Assembly: GCA_017543025.1 (NCBI GenBank)
Contig: JAFYGX010000036.1
Span: forward strand, 1 to 20,850
Direction of reading: 5' to 3'
Origin: Solobacterium sp.
GTDB taxonomy: Bacteria > Bacillota_I > Bacilli_A > Erysipelotrichales > Erysipelotrichaceae
Length of the DNA: 20,850 bases
The notes under the pieces were generated by a model. It was not told where the DNA came from. It was given only the letters and a program-made list of their open reading frames with translations, and did not search any database. The translations under genes were made by a program, and so were the position numbers. Positions 20,644 to 20,850 of this stretch are shown here, piece by piece (the stretch's first letter is position 1; every line of letters begins with the position of its first letter).

Positions 20644-20850
20644 CTTTTATACATCGAAGTAGCCTTTTGAAGGCTACACAGTGGCCCTGCCAGGCCCACG
20701 GCAAAAGGCTTTTTCTTCTCTGAAATATGACTCGTAACAACCGATTTGTTACACAAAGAGAAAAGAAAGCACCTTGAAAACTGAATACACATTCATCAGG
20801 TACGAACCTGTGAAGAGGAGCTACATCAGCAGCCAACGCGAAGACAGCCG
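20644..20850. other. Hairpin-rich end of the window, no confident gene
   Basis: A perfect hairpin GTAGCCTT/AAGGCTAC (20659-20677) is followed by GTGG/CCAC (20681-20699), then CAAAAGGCT plus a T run (20702-20714), which can pair instead with AGCCTTTTG (20661-20669). GTAACA/TGTTAC lies around 20734-20752. A 16-codon frame starts at the ATG near 20728 (MTRNNRFVTQREKKAP). After it a frame without stop runs off the edge (LKTEYTFIRYEPVKRS..., from a TTG near 20773) and could be the start of a plus-strand gene. It has no good ribosome binding site. Confidence 0.35.

Noticed and set aside
20765..20800. CTTGAAAACTGAATA as a sign of an rRNA operon spacer
   Set aside because: The string resembles sequences seen near 23S rRNA genes, but no rRNA, tRNA or boxA core is visible in the window, so it cannot be supported.

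Overview
The window reads as a chromosomal segment of a low-to-mid GC Gram-positive bacterium (Bacillota). Strong GGAGG-type ribosome binding sites, compact hairpin-plus-T-run terminators, the neighbouring glmU and prs genes (the order known from Bacillus) and an IS1182-family element all fit. A gut-type Firmicute such as Erysipelotrichia or Clostridia is my guess; no rRNA gene is present to settle it. No feature here was checked against a database.

Layout. 1-426: the 3' end of a surface-type protein made of three YRLYNP repeats. 598-813 (-): a small acidic protein. 814-1155: a non-coding stretch with four regularly spaced DnaA-box-like sites, ahead of a sigma-70-like gene (1156-1761). 1867-2799: a PfkB-family kinase. 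2885-4264 (-): a membrane diguanylate cyclase, cut off from its upstream neighbour (a cytosolic metallophosphatase/5'-nucleotidase, 6186-7703, -) by an IS1182-family element at 4267-6100 that landed on its start codon. 7899-8666: a tyrosine-phosphatase-like protein. 8780-10363: gpmI. 10364-11323: a decayed region holding an XRE-type regulator pseudogene. 11324-13525: a membrane HD-GYP protein with two degenerate GGDEF-like domains. 13682-14383: an orphan MacB/LolD-type ABC ATPase. 14504-15955 (-): a zinc-ribbon protein of unknown function. 16137-17087: a GlmU that lacks its acetyltransferase half. 17259-18233: prs. 18234-19206: a scrap region with tiny ORFs, structured DNA, a group II intron reverse transcriptase remnant and nested inverted repeats. 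19207-20508 (-): an AAA/DUF4143 ATPase whose promoter is flanked by repeated CCGTTGAGAA motifs. 20509-20850: hairpin-rich DNA running off the edge.

How the genes relate. Most genes are single transcription units with their own terminators. Housekeeping functions (gpmI, glmU, prs) are interspersed with regulatory ones. Two proteins bear on cyclic-di-GMP: one intact GGDEF synthase without an inhibitory RxxD site, and one HD-GYP hydrolase with non-canonical GGDEF-like domains. I found no complete new defence or mobile system. The most unusual features are the short GlmU in the conserved glmU-prs setting, the phased DnaA-like boxes upstream of a sigma-like gene, the IS insertion that re-creates a start codon, and the repeat-flanked promoter of the DUF4143 ATPase.
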